Of a stretch of 64,000 nucleotides of DNA, positions 35,419 through 45,600 are shown piece after piece. The DNA is from Paracoccus zhejiangensis (lineage in GTDB: Bacteria; Pseudomonadota; Alphaproteobacteria; Rhodobacterales; Rhodobacteraceae). How positions within the stretch are numbered: position 1 is the first letter of the stretch; the number at the start of each line of letters is the position of its first letter. The translations under genes were made by a program, and so were the position numbers. Under the pieces are notes generated by a model. It was not told the DNA's origin, did not search any database, and saw nothing but the letters and a program-made list of their open reading frames with translations. Where the stretch lies: the NCBI RefSeq assembly GCF_002847445.1, contig NZ_CP025430.1, forward strand, positions 2,046,001 to 2,110,000, written 5' to 3'.

Positions 35419-38265
35419 ATGTCGCCAGCTCTCATCGCCATGCTGCCTTTCATCGGAGCCTTGCTGCCCGGCCTCCTGATCCGATCAGGACGCGACGTGG
35501 CCGCGATCAGCTGCGGCACGGCGACACTGATCGCCCTGATCGGGCTTTTGCTGCACATCCCCGAGATCCTGCATGGCGGCGTCGTCACCACCAGCTTCTC
35601 GTGGCTGCCGCAGATCGGGCTGGCCGCCAGCTTCCGCGTTGACGGGCTGGGGCTTTTGTTCGGCATCCTGATCCTCGGGATCGGGCTGCTGATCATCACC
35701 TATGCCCGGTTCTACCTGTCGCGGAAGGACCCGGTCGGCAAGTTCTATACCTATCTGATGCTGTTCCAGGGCGCGATGATGGGCATCGTCCTGTCGGACA
35801 ACATCCTGCTTTTGCTGGTGTTCTGGGAGCTGACCTCGCTGAGTTCCTTCCTGCTGATTGGCTATTGGCGGCATCTGCCCGACGGCCGGCAAGGCGCGCG
35901 CATGGCGCTGACCGTGACCGGGATGGGCGGTCTGGCGATGATCGCGGGGATGCTGATCCTCGGCCAGATCGCCGGTAGCTACGAGATCGGCGACATCCTT
36001 CAGGCGAAGGACGCCATCCAGGCGAGCCCGTGGTATTTCCCGGCGCTGATCCTGATCCTTCTGGGCGCCTTCACCAAATCGGCGCAGTTCCCGTTCCACT
36101 TCTGGTTGCCCCACGCCATGGCCGCGCCGACGCCGGTCTCGGCTTATCTGCACAGCGCGACCATGGTGAAGGCCGGGCTGTTCCTGATGGCGCGGCTCTG
36201 GCCGGTGCTGTCGGGCACGCCGGAATGGTTCTGGATCGTCTCGACCACCGGCCTGATCACCATGCTGCTCGGCGCCTTCATCGCGCTTTTCAAGGATGAT
36301 CTGAAGGCGCTCTTGGCCTTCTCGACGGTCAGCCATCTGGGCCTTGTCACCATGCTTCTGGGCTTTGGCACGCCCGAGGCCGCCGTTGCCGCGGTCTTCC
36401 ACATCATCAACCACGCGACCTTCAAGGCCGCCCTCTTCATGACCGCCGGGATCGTCGATCACGAGGCGCATACCCGTTCGATCGCGCGGCTGGGGGGACT
36501 GCGCAAGCTGATGCCGATTACCTTCGCCATCGGTACCATCGCCGCGCTGTCCATGGCCGGGGTGGCACCGCTGAACGGCTTCATCTCGAAAGAGATGATG
36601 CTCTACGAGGTCGATCATCTCGAGCGCGCGCGGCAGGTCTTCATGGTCATCGCCACGCTGGCCGCCACCTTCTCGGTCGCCTATTCGCTGCGCTTCATCT
36701 TCCACGTCTTCCTCGGCCCGGTGCGCGACGACTATCCGCACAAGCCGCATGATCCGGGTCTCGGCATGTGGATCGGGCCGGCCTTCCTCGTCTCGCTGGT
36801 GATCCTGATCGGGTTGTTCCCGAACACCATGGCGGGCTGGCTGGTCGATGCCTCGGCCACCGCAGTGACCGGCGAGGCGCAGCACGCCCATCTGGCGCTG
36901 TGGCATGGGTTGAACAATGCGCTGATCATGTCGGGCATCGCGCTGGCCGGCGGCGCCACCCTGCTGTGGCTTTATCCGGCGGCGCAGGCGATCTGGCGCG
37001 CGGGTCCGCATCCCGAGGCAAAGACCATGTTCCAATGGCTGATCGGCCAGACGGTACTCGGCGCGCGCAACCTGACCAACGGCATCACCGACGGCACCAT
37101 GCCCCGCGCGTTGGCGGCCTTTACGCTGACCTCGGTCTTCTGCGGCGCGCTGGCCTGGTCCACCGGCGCGGTCGGCCCGGTGACGCGGCCGATGCTGCCC
37201 CTGGAACTGGTGCCGGTCATTGGCTGGATCATGCTGATCGTCGCCACCGGCTGCATGGTCGCCTTCCATCGCTATCGCCTGCTGGCGCTGGTGCTGGTGG
37301 GCATTGTCGGGCTGATCGTCTCGGTCGGTTTCGCCTATTTCTCGGCCCCCGACCTCGCGCTGACCCAGATCTCGGTCGAGATCGTCACCGTGATCCTTCT
37401 GCTCCTGGCGCTGAACTTCCTGCCCAAGCGCACCGCGGTCGAGACCACCAGCCGCCGGCGCGGCACCGATGCCTTCATCGCCACCTTGGCGGGTGTGGGC
37501 TTCGGCGCGCTGGCCTATGCGATGATGCGGCGCGACTTCGCCTTTGACAGCATCGCCGGCTACATGCTGGAAACCAGCTACAAGAAGGGCGGCGGCGACA
37601 ACGTCGTGAACGTCATCCTGGTGGACTTCCGGGGCTATGATACCTTCGGCGAGATCACCGTCCTGGGGATTGCCGCGCTGGTCATCTACGCGCTGACCGA
37701 GACGCTGTTGCAGGGCAAATCCTCGCGCCGGCTGCGCAACTGGGTGCGCGATTACCGCCGCGCCGGCGACCGTCACCCGCTGATGCTGGTGGTGGCGACG
37801 CGGATGCTGCTGCCGATCTCGCTGGTCGTCGGCATCTACATCTTCCTGCGCGGCCATAACGAGCCAGGCGGCGGCTTCATCGCCGGCCTGGTCGTCGCCA
37901 TCGCCTTCCTGATGCAATACATGGCCTCGGGCTTTGGCTGGGCGATGGACCGCCAGCGCGTGCCCTATCACGCCATGATCGGCGCGGGCGTGGTGGCGGC
38001 GGCGATCACCGGCGTTGGTGCATGGTTCAACGGTCGGCCCTTCCTCACCTCGGATTACGGCTATTTCAAACTGCCCTTCCTCGAGGAGTTCGAGCTGGCG
38101 ACCGCCATGGGCTTTGACCTCGGCGTGTTCCTCTGCGTCGTCGGCGCGGTGATGCTGGCGCTGAACTCGCTGTCGCGGATCGCCCGCCATGCCGGGGGCA
38201 CGGTGAATGCCGACCCGATGGACAATATCGACACCAAGGACATGACCGGAAAGGAGGCGCACTGA
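35419..38265 (+). CDS. mrpA: Na+(K+)/H+ antiporter subunit A fused to subunit B (MrpA-MrpB, PhaAB type)
   Basis: 948 residues. The first two thirds are a complex I ND5-like antiporter subunit with about 20 membrane helices; conserved parts include ILLLLVFWELTSLSSFLLIGYW, FPFHFWLPHAMAAPTPVSAYLHSATMVKAG (a proton-path lysine and glutamate region) and INHATFKAALFMTAGIVDHE. The final 160 residues match MrpB: LPISLVVGIYIFLRGHNEPGGGFIAGLVVAIAF. The A-B fusion is typical of Pha-type group 2 systems of alphaproteobacteria. First gene of the six-gene operon; overlaps the next by one nucleotide. Confidence 0.95.
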   Translation: MSPALIAMLPFIGALLPGLLIRSGRDVAAISCGTATLIALIGLLLHIPEILHGGVVTTSFSWLPQIGLAASFRVDGLGLLFGILILGIGLLIITYARFYLSRKDPVGKFYTYLMLFQGAMMGIVLSDNILLLLVFWELTSLSSFLLIGYWRHLPDGRQGARMALTVTGMGGLAMIAGMLILGQIAGSYEIGDILQAKDAIQASPWYFPALILILLGAFTKSAQFPFHFWLPHAMAAPTPVSAYLHSATMVKAGLFLMARLWPVLSGTPEWFWIVSTTGLITMLLGAFIALFKDDLKALLAFSTVSHLGLVTMLLGFGTPEAAVAAVFHIINHATFKAALFMTAGIVDHEAHTRSIARLGGLRKLMPITFAIGTIAALSMAGVAPLNGFISKEMMLYEVDHLERARQVFMVIATLAATFSVAYSLRFIFHVFLGPVRDDYPHKPHDPGLGMWIGPAFLVSLVILIGLFPNTMAGWLVDASATAVTGEAQHAHLALWHGLNNALIMSGIALAGGATLLWLYPAAQAIWRAGPHPEAKTMFQWLIGQTVLGARNLTNGITDGTMPRALAAFTLTSVFCGALAWSTGAVGPVTRPMLPLELVPVIGWIMLIVATGCMVAFHRYRLLALVLVGIVGLIVSVGFAYFSAPDLALTQISVEIVTVILLLLALNFLPKRTAVETTSRRRGTDAFIATLAGVGFGALAYAMMRRDFAFDSIAGYMLETSYKKGGGDNVVNVILVDFRGYDTFGEITVLGIAALVIYALTETLLQGKSSRRLRNWVRDYRRAGDRHPLMLVVATRMLLPISLVVGIYIFLRGHNEPGGGFIAGLVVAIAFLMQYMASGFGWAMDRQRVPYHAMIGAGVVAAAITGVGAWFNGRPFLTSDYGYFKLPFLEEFELATAMGFDLGVFLCVVGAVMLALNSLSRIARHAGGTVNADPMDNIDTKDMTGKEAH

Positions 38266-38681
38266 TGGAGGCCCTTGTTGCAACGGCCATTGGCGCGCTG
38301 ACCGCTGCCGGCGTCTACCTGATCCTGCGCCTGCGCAGCTTCGCGGTGGTGCTGGGCATGACCATGCTGACCTATGCGATCAACGTCTTCCTGTTCACCT
38401 CGGGCCGGCTGGTGATCAACCAGCCGCCGATCCTGCGCGATCATTCGGGCAATATCACCGGCTATACCGACCCGCTGCCGCAGGCGCTGGTGCTGACCGC
38501 CATCGTGATCTCGTTCGGGATGACCGCCGTGGTGGTGATGATGGCGCTTGGCGCCTTCATCGAGGGCGGTGACGATTACATCAACATGCCCGAAGAAGAC
38601 CGCAACATGCCGCCGCTGCTGACGGTGGAGGCTGAAGAAGAGTCGGAGATCGCCGGCCAGACGAAGGGTGGCAGCGCATGA
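38265..38681 (+). CDS. mrpC: Antiporter subunit C (MrpC/PhaC)
   Basis: 138 residues, a NuoK-like three-helix protein: MEALVATAIGALTAAGVYLIL, FAVVLGMTMLTYAINVFLFTSG, and PQALVLTAIVISFGMTAVVVMMAL. A soluble acidic tail follows, with EEDRNMPPLLTVEAEEESE. Its start overlaps the A-B stop (TGATG) and its stop overlaps subunit D as ATGA. Confidence 0.93.
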   Translation: MEALVATAIGALTAAGVYLILRLRSFAVVLGMTMLTYAINVFLFTSGRLVINQPPILRDHSGNITGYTDPLPQALVLTAIVISFGMTAVVVMMALGAFIEGGDDYINMPEEDRNMPPLLTVEAEEESEIAGQTKGGSA

Positions 38682-40276
38682 ATCACTGGATCATTGCCCC
38701 GGTTCTCTTGCCGGCCCTTTTCGGCGCGCTCATCATCCTGTGGATGCGGCATGACCTGCTGCTGCAGCGGACCTTTGGCATCATCGGCTCGCTGTTCCTG
38801 CTGGGCACCGCCATCTATCTGAACGTGCTGGCCGCCGGCGGCGAGGTGCAGGTCTATCGCCTTGGCAACTGGGCCGCGCCCTTCGGCATCGTGCTGATGC
38901 TGGACCGGCTGTCGGCGATGATGCTGCTACTGACGGGCTTTCTGGCGACTGTGGTGCAGCTTTACGCCTTCGGCTCGGGCTGGGACCGCAAGGGCTGGCA
39001 TTTCCATGCGCTCTGGATGTTCCAGCTGATGGGCCTGAATGGCGCCTTCCTGACCGGTGACGCCTTCAACCTGTTCGTGTTCTTCGAGGTACTGCTGATC
39101 GCCAGCTATGGGTTGATGATCCACGGCGGCGGCCCGATGCGGCTGCGCGCGGGCGTGCAGTATATCAGCTACAACCTCGCCGGTTCGACGCTGTTCCTCG
39201 CGGCGCTGGGGGCGATCTATGCCTCGACCGGCACGCTGAACATGGCCGATCTGGCGCAGCGCGTGGCGGCCCTGCCGCCCGATGATACCGGCCTGCTGCG
39301 GGTCGGCGCGGTGCTTCTGCTGATCGTCTTCGGCGTCAAGGCGGCGCTGGTGCCGCTGCATTTCTGGCTGCCCTCGACCTATGCCAATGCGCCGGGTCCG
39401 TCCTCCGCCCTCTTCGCGGTCATGTCCAAGGTCGGCATCTATGCGATCATCCGCTTCTTCACGCTGATCTTCCCGAATGACTCGGTGGTCGAGCATCTGG
39501 CGACGAACCTCTTGCTGCCGGCGGCGCTCGCCACACTGCTCCTCGGGCAACTCGGCGTCTATGGCACGCGCAGCCTGACCCGGCTGGCGGCCTACGCGGC
39601 CATCGGCTCGATCGGCACGTTGACCATCGCCATCGCCCGTTTCGACGAGACCGGGCTGACGGCGGGGATGTATTACCTGATCCATTCGACGCTGGCAGCC
39701 GGCGCGCTGTTCCTTGTCGTCGACATGATCGCGGCACGGCGCGGCGGTGATGTCTGGATCCGGCTGCGCCCGACCTTCCCGAATACCGGGCTTCTGTCGG
39801 TGCTGTTCTTCGCCACTGCCATCGCCGTCGTGGGTCTGCCGCCGCTCTCGGGCTTCATCGGCAAGCTGTTGGTGATGCAGGCCACCGCCGACGATGCCTG
39901 GATGCCGTGGATCTGGGCGATCATCCTGATCACCTCCTTGATCGCGCTGGTGGCCTTTGGCCGCGCCGGCTCGACCCTCTTCTGGAAATCGCACGAGCTC
40001 GACCCCGAGCCTGACAATGACACCGACGAGGGACCGCGCCCGAAACCCGGGCCGATCCTCCACAAGCTGGAAACCGACGAGCATATCCAGGACGTCGACG
40101 ATTCCGCCTCGCCGGCGCTTGCCTTCACCTCGGTCGGGTTGCTGCTGGCCGGGCTGGTGGCGCTGACCATCTTTGCCGGGCCGGTGACGGATTATCTGGC
40201 GCGCACCGCCGCGCAGCTGCATGATATCGACAGCTACATTCAGCCGGTCCTGCACCAGCAGGAGGACACGAAATGA
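38678..40276 (+). CDS. mrpD: Antiporter subunit D (MrpD/PhaD)
   Basis: 532 residues, a NuoN/NuoM-like antiporter subunit with about 14 helices. Conserved FNLFVFFEVLLIASYGLMIHGG, VPLHFWLPSTYANAPGPSSALFAVMSKVGIYAIIR and YYLIHSTLAAGALFLVVDMI are visible; the first includes the key Glu and the second the Lys of the proton path. A cytoplasmic loop of about 60 acidic residues is near the C-terminus. ATGA overlaps on both sides. Confidence 0.95.
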   Translation: MNHWIIAPVLLPALFGALIILWMRHDLLLQRTFGIIGSLFLLGTAIYLNVLAAGGEVQVYRLGNWAAPFGIVLMLDRLSAMMLLLTGFLATVVQLYAFGSGWDRKGWHFHALWMFQLMGLNGAFLTGDAFNLFVFFEVLLIASYGLMIHGGGPMRLRAGVQYISYNLAGSTLFLAALGAIYASTGTLNMADLAQRVAALPPDDTGLLRVGAVLLLIVFGVKAALVPLHFWLPSTYANAPGPSSALFAVMSKVGIYAIIRFFTLIFPNDSVVEHLATNLLLPAALATLLLGQLGVYGTRSLTRLAAYAAIGSIGTLTIAIARFDETGLTAGMYYLIHSTLAAGALFLVVDMIAARRGGDVWIRLRPTFPNTGLLSVLFFATAIAVVGLPPLSGFIGKLLVMQATADDAWMPWIWAIILITSLIALVAFGRAGSTLFWKSHELDPEPDNDTDEGPRPKPGPILHKLETDEHIQDVDDSASPALAFTSVGLLLAGLVALTIFAGPVTDYLARTAAQLHDIDSYIQPVLHQQEDTK

Positions 40277-40764
40277 TCTGGCGCCTGTTCCCCCATCCGC
40301 TGCTGTCGATCCTCTTGACGCTGGTCTGGATGCTGCTGGTCAACCGCTTTGCCTGGGGCTCGCTGGTCTTTGCAGTCATCCTTGCCACCATCATTCCGAT
40401 CCTGATCGCGCCCTATTGGCCCGATCGTCCGCGCATCCGCCGGCCGATCAAGTTCCTCGCCTATTCGGCACTGGTCGTGTGGGACATCATCGTCGCCAAT
40501 ATCCAGGTGGCGCGGATCGTGCTGTTCATGCCCAACCGCAAGCTGCAACCGGCCTGGGTCAATGTGCCCCTGGAACTGACCGCACCCGAGGCGATCGCGG
40601 TTCTGGGCGGCACCATCACGCTGACTCCCGGCACCGTCACCTGCGATGTCTCGGACGAGGGGCGCGCGCTCTTGGTCCATTGCCTGCACGCCCCCGACCC
40701 GGATGCGGTGCGCGATGACATCAAGTCCCGCTACGAGGCCCGGCTGAAGGAGATCTTCGAATGA
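40273..40764 (+). CDS. mrpE: Antiporter subunit E (MrpE/PhaE)
   Basis: 163 residues. Two N-terminal helices (FPHPLLSILLTLVWMLLVNRF and SLVFAVILATIIPILIAPYW) and a C-terminal soluble domain with LGGTITLTPGTVTCDVSDEGRALLVHCLHAPD, the signature of MrpE. Needed for assembly of the antiporter. Overlaps subunits D and F by 4 nt. Confidence 0.93.
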   Translation: MIWRLFPHPLLSILLTLVWMLLVNRFAWGSLVFAVILATIIPILIAPYWPDRPRIRRPIKFLAYSALVVWDIIVANIQVARIVLFMPNRKLQPAWVNVPLELTAPEAIAVLGGTITLTPGTVTCDVSDEGRALLVHCLHAPDPDAVRDDIKSRYEARLKEIFE

Positions 40765-41030
40765 TCGACTACGCGCTCTATTTCGCCTTCGCCTGCTTCG
40801 GCATTGGCCAACTGTTCTGCCTCTACCGCGTGGTCATCGCACCGGGGGTCAGCGACCGGGTGCTGGCGCTGGATACCATGACCATCAACATGATCGCACT
40901 GCTGACGCTGTTCGGCATCCTGCATGGCACGGCGATGTATTTCGAGGCGACGCTCTTGTTCGCCATGGTGGGCTTCGTCTCGACGGTGTCTTACGCCAAG
41001 TTCATCCTGCGCGGCGACGTGATCGAATAA
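40761..41030 (+). CDS. mrpF: Antiporter subunit F (MrpF/PhaF)
   Basis: 89 residues, three helices: YALYFAFACFGIGQLFCLYRVVI, TINMIALLTLFGILHG and ATLLFAMVGFVSTVSYAKFI. The segment RVLALDTMTINMIAL is typical of MrpF. Ends with RGDVIE, as many homologues do. Confidence 0.93.
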   Translation: MIDYALYFAFACFGIGQLFCLYRVVIAPGVSDRVLALDTMTINMIALLTLFGILHGTAMYFEATLLFAMVGFVSTVSYAKFILRGDVIE

Positions 41031-41042
41031 GGGGGCTGACCG

Positions 41043-41435
41043 ATGGACATGTTTCTGGAAATCCTGATCTCGGCCCTGCTGGTCATCGGCGGCATCTTCG
41101 GTGCGGTGGGCTCTTACGGTCTGGTCAAGCTGCCCGACCCGATGACCCGCCTGCACGCGCCGACCAAGGCCGCGACGCTTGGCGTGGGCAGCGTGCTCGT
41201 TGCCTCGCTCTTGTGGTTCGGCTTCTTCAATGAACAGTCAAGCTGGCACGAGCTGCTGATCATCCTCTTCATCTTCCTGACCGCACCGATCACCGGGCTG
41301 ATGATCGCCAAGTCGCATATCCACCGCAGCTGGCAATGGCATGAACTGCCGAAGCCCAAACCGGACGAGAACTGGGCAACCTGCGCCCCGGACCGCGAAG
41401 AGCCCGAGGCTGAGCACCAGAAGGCGTTGGGGTGA
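41043..41435 (+). CDS. mrpG: Antiporter subunit G (MrpG/PhaG)
   Basis: 130 residues, three helices; GAVGSYGLVKLPDPMTRLHAPTKAATLGVG is the MrpG signature. It is 12 nt after mrpF and ends the operon. The seven-subunit antiporter (here six proteins because A and B are fused) expels Na+ or K+ in exchange for protons and supports pH and salt tolerance. Confidence 0.93.
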   Translation: MDMFLEILISALLVIGGIFGAVGSYGLVKLPDPMTRLHAPTKAATLGVGSVLVASLLWFGFFNEQSSWHELLIILFIFLTAPITGLMIAKSHIHRSWQWHELPKPKPDENWATCAPDREEPEAEHQKALG

Positions 41436-41456
41436 GCGTAACCCGGTGAGGGCGGC

Positions 41457-42521
41457 TCAGGCCGCCTTCAACCGCTCGATGGCGCCGCGTTCATCGGCAA
41501 AGGTCGCGCCGCTTTCCAAGAGCCGGACCAACTGGGTCACAAAGCCCGCATCCAGCAGCTTCAGCCGCGCGATCTGTGTGTCGCTGAGCAGCTTCACATA
41601 TTCCAGCGCCACATCGTCGCTGTCGGTGGGATGGGCCTTTTCCAGCCGGTCGAAGATCGCGCGCAACCGGCGCACATTGTCGCCCTGATTGGCGCAGAAC
41701 TTCGCCAGCCCCTTCTCGTCGAGGCTGAAGGTCATGCCCCAGCTGCCCCAGCGAAAGCGGTTGACCACGAATTCGCCATCTTGCTCGGCATACCACTTGA
41801 AGCCGTGGACCACCGGAAAGCCGTGGCTGAAGCTGTAGCCGACCTTGCTGCTGGTCAGATCCGCGCGCAGGTCCAGCATGCTGACCGGATCGAAGGTAAA
41901 GGCATAGTTGGTGCGCCGGATCCCCGGCGGCCAATAGCGGCAGGGCGAACCGAAGCTGTTCACCTCGAGCCCCGAGATTGCCTGCGTGCCCTTGGCAAGC
42001 GCCACGGCGGTCAGTGCGTTCGAGGTGATCAGGTTGCCCTGGCTGTGGCAATAGATCGGCGCGCCCAGCATCCCGCCCTGCCCGGTCAGCAGCCGGTAGA
42101 GCGATTGGGTGGCCTTGTTCGATCCCAGCAGCGAGCCGACATAGTCGGTCTTGCTCAGCCCCGGCTGCGCCTTCTTCACCAGCTGGTATTCGACCTCGAT
42201 CAGCTTCGCCCAAGCCTCGAACCCGCTTGGCCGCTGCGCCTGGATCGCGCTCAGCCGCAGCTTGTCGGTCAGGCATTGCCACAGGTCGGCGGCGAAACCG
42301 ATCTTCGCGTTGTAGACGCCATAGACCGGCGCCCCCATCATCAGCGACAGCGCCATCGCGCTTTCCACGTGATGCGAGGGATCGTTCATCATGCCGTTGA
42401 CGAAGATCACCGGCTTCGATGGATTGAACCAGGCCTTGTCGCGCACCTCGGGCGAAACGAAACGGGTGACATCCCCATCCTCCCCCGGTGCCGTTCCCTG
42501 CCGAATATTCACCGCTTGCAT
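41457..42521 (-). CDS. Lipase-like alpha/beta hydrolase fold protein, unknown function
   Basis: 354 residues. KPVIFVNGMMNDPSHHVESAMALS looks like the first strand and oxyanion loop, and IYCHSQGNLITSNAL is a nucleophile elbow of the HSQGN kind seen in lipases. Other landmarks: GLEVNSFGSPCRYWPPG with Gly-Ser, DPVSMLDLRADL for the acid, and HGFPVVHGFKWY for a His. No signal peptide or membrane segment. The ATG at 42521 has a GGGGGA ribosome site; a TTG 5 codons upstream is less likely. It is alone between the Mrp operon and dnaE. I cannot name its substrate; the fold call rests on the elbow motif and order of elements. Confidence 0.65.
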   Translation of the reverse strand: MQAVNIRQGTAPGEDGDVTRFVSPEVRDKAWFNPSKPVIFVNGMMNDPSHHVESAMALSLMMGAPVYGVYNAKIGFAADLWQCLTDKLRLSAIQAQRPSGFEAWAKLIEVEYQLVKKAQPGLSKTDYVGSLLGSNKATQSLYRLLTGQGGMLGAPIYCHSQGNLITSNALTAVALAKGTQAISGLEVNSFGSPCRYWPPGIRRTNYAFTFDPVSMLDLRADLTSSKVGYSFSHGFPVVHGFKWYAEQDGEFVVNRFRWGSWGMTFSLDEKGLAKFCANQGDNVRRLRAIFDRLEKAHPTDSDDVALEYVKLLSDTQIARLKLLDAGFVTQLVRLLESGATFADERGAIERLKAA

Positions 42522-42615
42522 CCTGTCCCCCAACAACTTGTTAAAACGCGATTTGTCCGCAGGCTAGCGCAGCCGGATGACACGGGGAAGACCAAATCCG
42601 GGCTGCCCGCGCGCC

Positions 42616-45600
42616 CTATTCCTCGACCACATCCAGCACGCCCGGCACCGCCCTCAGCGCCTGCCGGGCCGGTGTGCTGACCGGCATGTCGCCCGCCACC
42701 TCGATCTCGACCAGCCGTGCGCCGTCCTTGACCCGCAGCCGGATGGCACCGCGCGAGCGCGGACCAGCCTTGATCTCGTCCATGATCCGCTGCAGCACCT
42801 CGGCCACGCGCGGCACGGCCTCGACCTCGGCCAGTTCCACCGCCAGCGCCCCCGCCCCGGCATCGGCCACGGCATCCTCGAGGCGCTGCACGGAATTCGC
42901 CAGCATCTTCACCTGGTCCGCCGCCGGTTCGACCTTGACCTGCAGGACCACGTTCTCGCCCGGCTCCAACAGGTCGCGGGAACTTGTCAGCAGGTCCGAG
43001 AAGCAGGTCACCTCGTAAAGCCCGGTCGGGTCGGACAGGCTGACAAAGGCGAAGGGCGTGCCCTTGGCCGATTTGCGCTCCTGCCGTGCCGAGACGGTAC
43101 CGGCGATCATCGCGACCAGCGGTCCGCCCTCGGCCTCGGCGGCGATCTCGGCGAGTGTCTGCACCTTCTTGCGCTTCAGCGCCGGAAGGTAGTCATCCAG
43201 CGGATGGCCCGACAGGTAGAAGCCGATGGCCTTGTGCTCCTCGCCCAGCTTCTCGGTCGGCAGCCAGACCGGCGCGATGGGCGTGCGTGGCGGCGGCAGG
43301 TCCTCGCCCCCGCCGAACAGCGAGGTCTGGTTCGAAGCGGCCTGATCCTGAACCGCCGCCGACCACGCCACTAGCCCGTCCAGCGATTTCAGCACCCGCG
43401 CCCGGTTGCTGTCCAGCAGGTCAAAGGCCCCGGCGCGGGCCAGCATTTCCAGCGCCCGCTTGCCCACCCGGCGCATGTCCACCCGGCGGGCGAAGTCATG
43501 GATGTCACGGAAGGTCTTATCCCCACGCGCCTCGTGGATCAGCCGCATCGCCTCGAGACCCACCCCCTTCAACGCGCCGAGCGCGTAGTGGATGCGCCCC
43601 TCGGCGACGGTGAATTTCGGCGCCGAGCGGTTCACGCAGGGCGGCACGATCTCGATCCCCATGCGGTCGCATTCGCGCTTGTAGACTGCCAGCTTGTCGG
43701 TCAGGTGGATATCGCAGTTCATCACCGCCGCCATGAACTCGACCGGGTGATTGGCCTTCAGCCATGCCGTCTGGTAGCTGACCACGGCATAGGCCGCCGC
43801 GTGGGACTTGTTGAAGCCGTAATTGGCGAACTTTTCCAAGAGGTCGAAGACCTCGCCGGCCTTCTTCGGCTCGACCCCCTGTGCCACCGCGCCATCGACG
43901 AATTTCGGCCGTTCCTTCGCCATCTCCTCGGCGATCTTCTTGCCCATCGCGCGGCGCAGCAGGTCGGCGCCGCCGAGGCTGTAACCCGCCATCTCCTGCG
44001 CGATCTGCATCACCTGTTCCTGGTAGACGATGATGCCCTGCGTCTCGGCGAGGATATGGTCGATGCTCGGATGCAGCGATTCCAGATCGCGGACGCCGTT
44101 CTTCACCTCGCAATAGGTCGGGATGTTCTCCATCGGGCCGGGGCGATAGAGCGCCACCAGCGCCACGATATCCTCGATGCAGGTCGGCCGCATGCGGCGC
44201 AGCGCGTCCATCATGCCCGAGCTTTCCACCTGGAACACCGCGACGGTCCGGGCGCTGGCGAAGAGATCGTAACTGGCCTTGTCATCCAGCGGGATGGCGT
44301 TGATCTGGTTCACCGCCCCCTCGGGCGGCTGATAAAGCTCGCGCCCATCCGCCGCAACGTGCAGGGGACGGCCACCGCCATTGATCAGATCGACGGCGTT
44401 CTGGATCACCGTCAGCGTTTTCAGGCCCAGAAAGTCGAACTTCACCAGCCCGGCCTGTTCGACCCATTTCATGTTGAACTGCGTCGCCGGCATGTCCGAA
44501 CCCGGATCGCGGTAAAGCGGCACCAGCCGGTCCAGCGGCCGGTCGCCGATCACCACCCCGGCGGCATGGGTCGAGGCGTTGCGATAGAGCCCCTCGATCT
44601 GCTCGGCATAATCCAGAAGCCGGCCGACGACCTCTTCCTTCGCCGCCTCGCGCAAGCGCGGCTCCTCGGCGCGCGCCTTGGTGACGCTCACCGGCTTCAC
44701 CCCCTCGACCGGGATCATCTTCGACAGCCGGTCCACCTGCCCGAAGGGCAGTTGCAGCACCCGGCCAACGTCGCGCACAGCCGCCTTGGACAGCAGCGCG
44801 CCGAAGGTGATGATCTGGCCGACCTTGTCCGAGCCGTATTTCTCCTGCACGTAACGGATCACCTCTTCGCGGCGGTCCATGCAGAAGTCGATGTCGAAGT
44901 CGGGCATCGAGACCCGTTCGGGGTTCAGGAAGCGCTCGAACAGCAACGAATAGCGCAAGGGATCAAGGTCGGTGATGGTCAGTGCATAGGCGACAAGGCT
45001 GCCCGCGCCCGAACCCCGCCCCGGCCCCACTGGAATGTCGTGATCCTTGGCCCATTTGATGAAATCGGCCACGATCAGGAAATAGCCGGGAAAGCCCATC
45101 TGCTCGATGATGCCCAGTTCGAACTCCAGCCGCGCCTCGTAATCCGCGACGCTGACGGCATGGGGAATGACCTTCAGCCGCTCGGCCAGCCCCTGCTTGG
45201 CCTGCAGGCGCAGCTCCTCGACTTCGTTCTCGGCAAAGCGCGGCAGGATCGGCTTGTGCTTGGCAACGGCGAAGGCGCAACGGCGGGCGATCTCGACGCT
45301 GTTCTCCAGCGCCTCGGGCAGATCGGCGAACAGCACCGCCATTTCCTCGGCGGATTTGAAGTAATGCTGCGGCGTCAGCCGGCGTCGGGGCTGCGGCTGG
45401 TCGACATAGGCCTTTTCGGCAATGCAGATCAGCGCGTCATGCGCCTGATACATCGCCGGCTTGGGGAAATAGACATCGTTCGTCGCCACCAGCGGCAGCG
45501 CCTTGTCATAGGCCAGCCGGATCAGCCCCGCCTCGCTGGCCGCCTCGGCCGCCATCAGCGCGCCATTCTCGCCCGGATGCCGCTGCAATTCGATGTAAAG

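Noticed and set aside
35485..38283. Minus-strand open frame of 932 codons opposite the MrpA-MrpB gene
   Set aside because: Antisense of a clear membrane protein gene; the product is a charged His/Arg/Asp/Gln-rich mixture without motifs.
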